Positions 61,606 through 64,000 of a stretch of 64,000 nucleotides of DNA are shown here, piece by piece. Source of the stretch: Delphinapterus leucas (lineage: Eukaryota > Chordata > Mammalia > Artiodactyla > Monodontidae); NCBI RefSeq assembly GCF_002288925.2, contig NW_022097996.1:7944451-8008450 (forward strand), given 5' to 3'. Below the pieces are notes generated by a model that was not told the DNA's origin, did no database searches, and saw only the letters and a program-made list of their open reading frames with translations. The translations under genes were made by a program, and so were the position numbers. Position 1 is the first letter of the stretch, and each line of letters begins with the position of its first letter.

Positions 61606-63644
61606 ATGGCGTGCTCGCTCTGTGGGACTTGCCCTCTCCCCCTCTCCGTCTGTCTTCTCGTAGTCTTGGCCACGGTGAAAGTGGCTGTCAGTGGAGCAGC
61701 TGGAGTCCATCACGCTGCCAGCAGTAACATCTTGCTGCCAGTGGTGCCATACTTTGCCCAGTGTTGAGATGTCTAAGAATAGTAACCAGGAAGACGGCCA
61801 GAGGAGGTCTCTCACTCTGATCTAGAGGCTTTGCGGGGGTTTTCTTTCAGAGGGATGCTCGTGCTTTATTAAGGTGCACTGATTGCTGTGGGTCTGAGTG
61901 CCAGGGGGTGCAGTGCTGTGGGTGCCTCGAGTGGACCTCATCTGCCTTCTCACCCAGATTTTCCGATAGTCCTTGGCTTTTGGGGTGGCGGGGAGCCCTG
62001 TGGGGCAGTATCTTAATGCTTCGGAGAACAGTTTAATATGAAATTTAGCTTGACATAATTTAAAAAAAGTATATATATTTATTTTAGAAATAAAGGGACA
62101 TTGTAATAAAAACACCAGTTTACCAGTATATTTGAACCATTTTTTGCCCTTTGAAGCGTCAATAACATGCTTAAGTGTTCTTTGGAGGGGAATTTATTCT
62201 TGACATAGTAAATATGTTCGATCCTCACTTATCTGTTTTGTTAGGCCATTTACTCAGCTCTCCCGCAGTTTCTGATTCTGTAAATTGGAAATGATAGTAC
62301 CTATTATACCAACCTTAAAATTATTATAAGCATCAAAACAGGATATAGGCATATGCTGGTCAGTTGGACTAGGTCATTTCTCAGGTTTATTTCAACTGTG
62401 AGATGCTTCAGTTTTTTGGAGTTGGATAACTTGTAAAAGTGCTTGTGTAAAACAGTGATAATAACGTCTGTTTGGAACACTCGGCACACAGGTTGGGAAC
62501 TTGTAAAATGAGTTTTACACTCACAGAATAGTGTGTGAGACAATCTCTCTCAGAGGTCAGAAATTAGTATTAATTTGTCAGGCTTTAAATGCAAATCAGC
62601 ATTCCTCTAATTCTTTGACAAGGATAAACTTGCAAGCCCGTATTTTTGCACTTGCATCATGCTATTTGTACAGTCAAGAAGAGATCACGAAAAATGCTGA
62701 GTAGCACTGTTGGTACTGTTGACGCTGCGGGAGGTATAGTGATGATGTTGAGGTGTCATTGGTCTGGTAGGAGAGGGAAGCATAGTGAACAGGGTTTAAA
62801 AAACCGTAAGTTGCTTTCAAAGTGAAATAATTATCTTCAAGTAGATAATCAGAATAAAAAAAATTTTTTTTAAACCTACTACAGAGGGATCTGAGGAACA
62901 GATCTTGTAAATGCTTTCTATTTCCTTTTTTTTCCTCCTGTATTTTTGTAAAATAAATTTTCACTTACCTGTTTTAGAAAGGGCGTAGGGGGATCCTGAT
63001 AATTCTAAATTCCTTTGGAATTTTAGTTAAATATTCTCCTATCCAGAATGTGGATTGGGGGCGTTTGAGAAAGTGGAAAGATCCTTTGGTTGTCCTTTCT
63101 CCTTTGCTTCCCTGGATCTGGAGGAACGAGTTACTGAAGGGAGCTGTAGGACTTGTCAGGAGATCTCAGGTGAGAGCTGGAGTTGGAGCAGTGCTCAGGG
63201 CAGGGTCTCCACGACTTAAGGCAGTGTAACCTCTCAGTGGATTAATGAGCCACCAAGGGAAGGCAAGTGTGTTCTTTGCTACAGTCAGAGCCACTTTGTT
63301 CTTTGAATCAAAGGAAAGAACAGAATGTCTAATTATAATAATCTGCTAATAATTACAATATTTTGCATTCATTTTCTTTAAAAAATCTATTTGAGTAACT
63401 ACTAGGCTTCAGAAGATGTTGGAAAATAGTATTTAGGCAGCAGCTGGCAGCTACTAGTGTTGGAGTCTGTGCAGTGCTCAGCTCGTAACAGATTTCATTA
63501 GTTGGACATATACTTTGATTTCCTTATTGCCGCACAAGTACATTCTTTTGAGCAGCTGCTTTGGAAGGGAACGTACAATAAACATTTCTACACTTGTTTT
63601 AAATATGTGGGTTTTGTTGGAGTGTCACTTGCCATCTGGTAGAG
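61606..63644. other. Intron 1, unassigned stretch (apart from the MIR piece)
   Basis: Frames on the - strand at 61543-61815 and 61822-62115 have no recognisable domain. No exon called. Confidence 0.4.
62245..62400 (+). repeat. MIR-like fragment
   Basis: CAGTTTCTGATTCTGTAAAT-TGGAAATGATAGTACCTATT. Confidence 0.55.
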
Positions 63645-63695
63645 AGAGGAGTGGCTTACTAGTAGAGAGGAGTGGCTTACTCGTAGAGAGGAAGT
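63642..63695 (+). repeat. Short tandem repeat, ~21-bp unit
   Basis: GTAGAGAGGAGTGGCTTACT appears twice with a third partial unit (GTAGAGAGGAAGTG). Confidence 0.8.
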
Positions 63696-64000
63696 GTCTG
63701 GAATCTCTGCATGTTCTCCTAATGCAATTTCAGGTCCCCTCTTTGTCATTCACTGAGAGGAGATCATTGACAGCTGTAGTTATTTTGTTCCCTTAGATCC
63801 TTAAGAAGAATTACATGTAGGATAGAATTTATAGAAATGTTTTGAATTGTACCTGATCAGTAGTTGTTTTAATTTGAAACTGAATTTTTTTATAGTGTTT
63901 ATTGAAACTTAGTATATTCTAAACAAAAAATATATTGTAAACAAGTCAGACGAAAATACTGATCTGTAAAAAAAAAAAAATAAAAGAACTCCCCTCATCC
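63696..64000. other. Intron 1, unassigned window end
   Basis: AT-rich, no feature recognised; an A13 run lies at about 63968-63980. Confidence 0.4.

Overview
This is a stretch of mammalian nuclear DNA, almost certainly cetacean (whale or dolphin). The evidence is more than 20 copies of tRNA-derived SINEs whose head reads GGGCTTCCCTGGTGGCGCAG, in the short (~205 bp) and long (~300-350 bp) forms typical of the CHR SINEs of whales and hippos. Many still have clean 9-16 bp target-site duplications (TSDs). Cetartiodactyl-type L1 3' ends and ancient mammalian repeats (MIR, L2, MER5A, MLT1 LTRs, Tigger) fill much of the rest. Nothing points to a bacterial, viral or plasmid origin. Repeat names were given by eye without a library, so subfamilies are provisional.

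The only protein-coding sequence I can defend is the first coding exon of XKR6 (XK-related protein 6) on the + strand: start codon at 40565, splice donor at 41299. It lies in a CpG island (about 39985-41450) with a TATA-less promoter carrying ETS/GABP-like, Sp1-like and YY1-like motifs; one YY1-like motif overlaps the start codon. Everything from 41299 to the window end is XKR6 intron 1. The next exon is not in the window.

Layout. 1-6.8 kb: MLT1 LTRs, a solo ERV1-type LTR, an old antisense L1, MIR and CHR SINEs. 6.8-10.1 kb: a nest in which an old antisense L1 is split by a younger sense L1 with a palindromic AT expansion, and a SINE sits in that L1's 3' target-site duplication. 10-18 kb: MIR, MER5A, one long LTR with a triplicated ~62 bp unit and one solo LTR (15162-15600) with an intact 5-bp TSD. 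18-38.5 kb: dense CHR SINEs, an intact Tigger-like MITE (19697-20145), three MLT1-type LTRs (two carrying SINEs), MIR and L1 fragments, and a 32-base assembly gap inside one SINE. 38.5-55.1 kb: no CHR SINE at all; this block holds the XKR6 promoter, exon 1 and the first 14 kb of intron 1. 55.1-64 kb: SINEs, L1 fragments and one MLT1 LTR return.

I found no new multi-gene system. The most interesting signals are the 38-bp perfect palindrome and duplicated L1 motif around the AT block, the layered insertions, the complete MITE and solo LTR, SINE copies with damaged or shortened internal structure, and the SINE-free zone around the XKR6 promoter. The many short open frames elsewhere are translations of repeats or chance frames.
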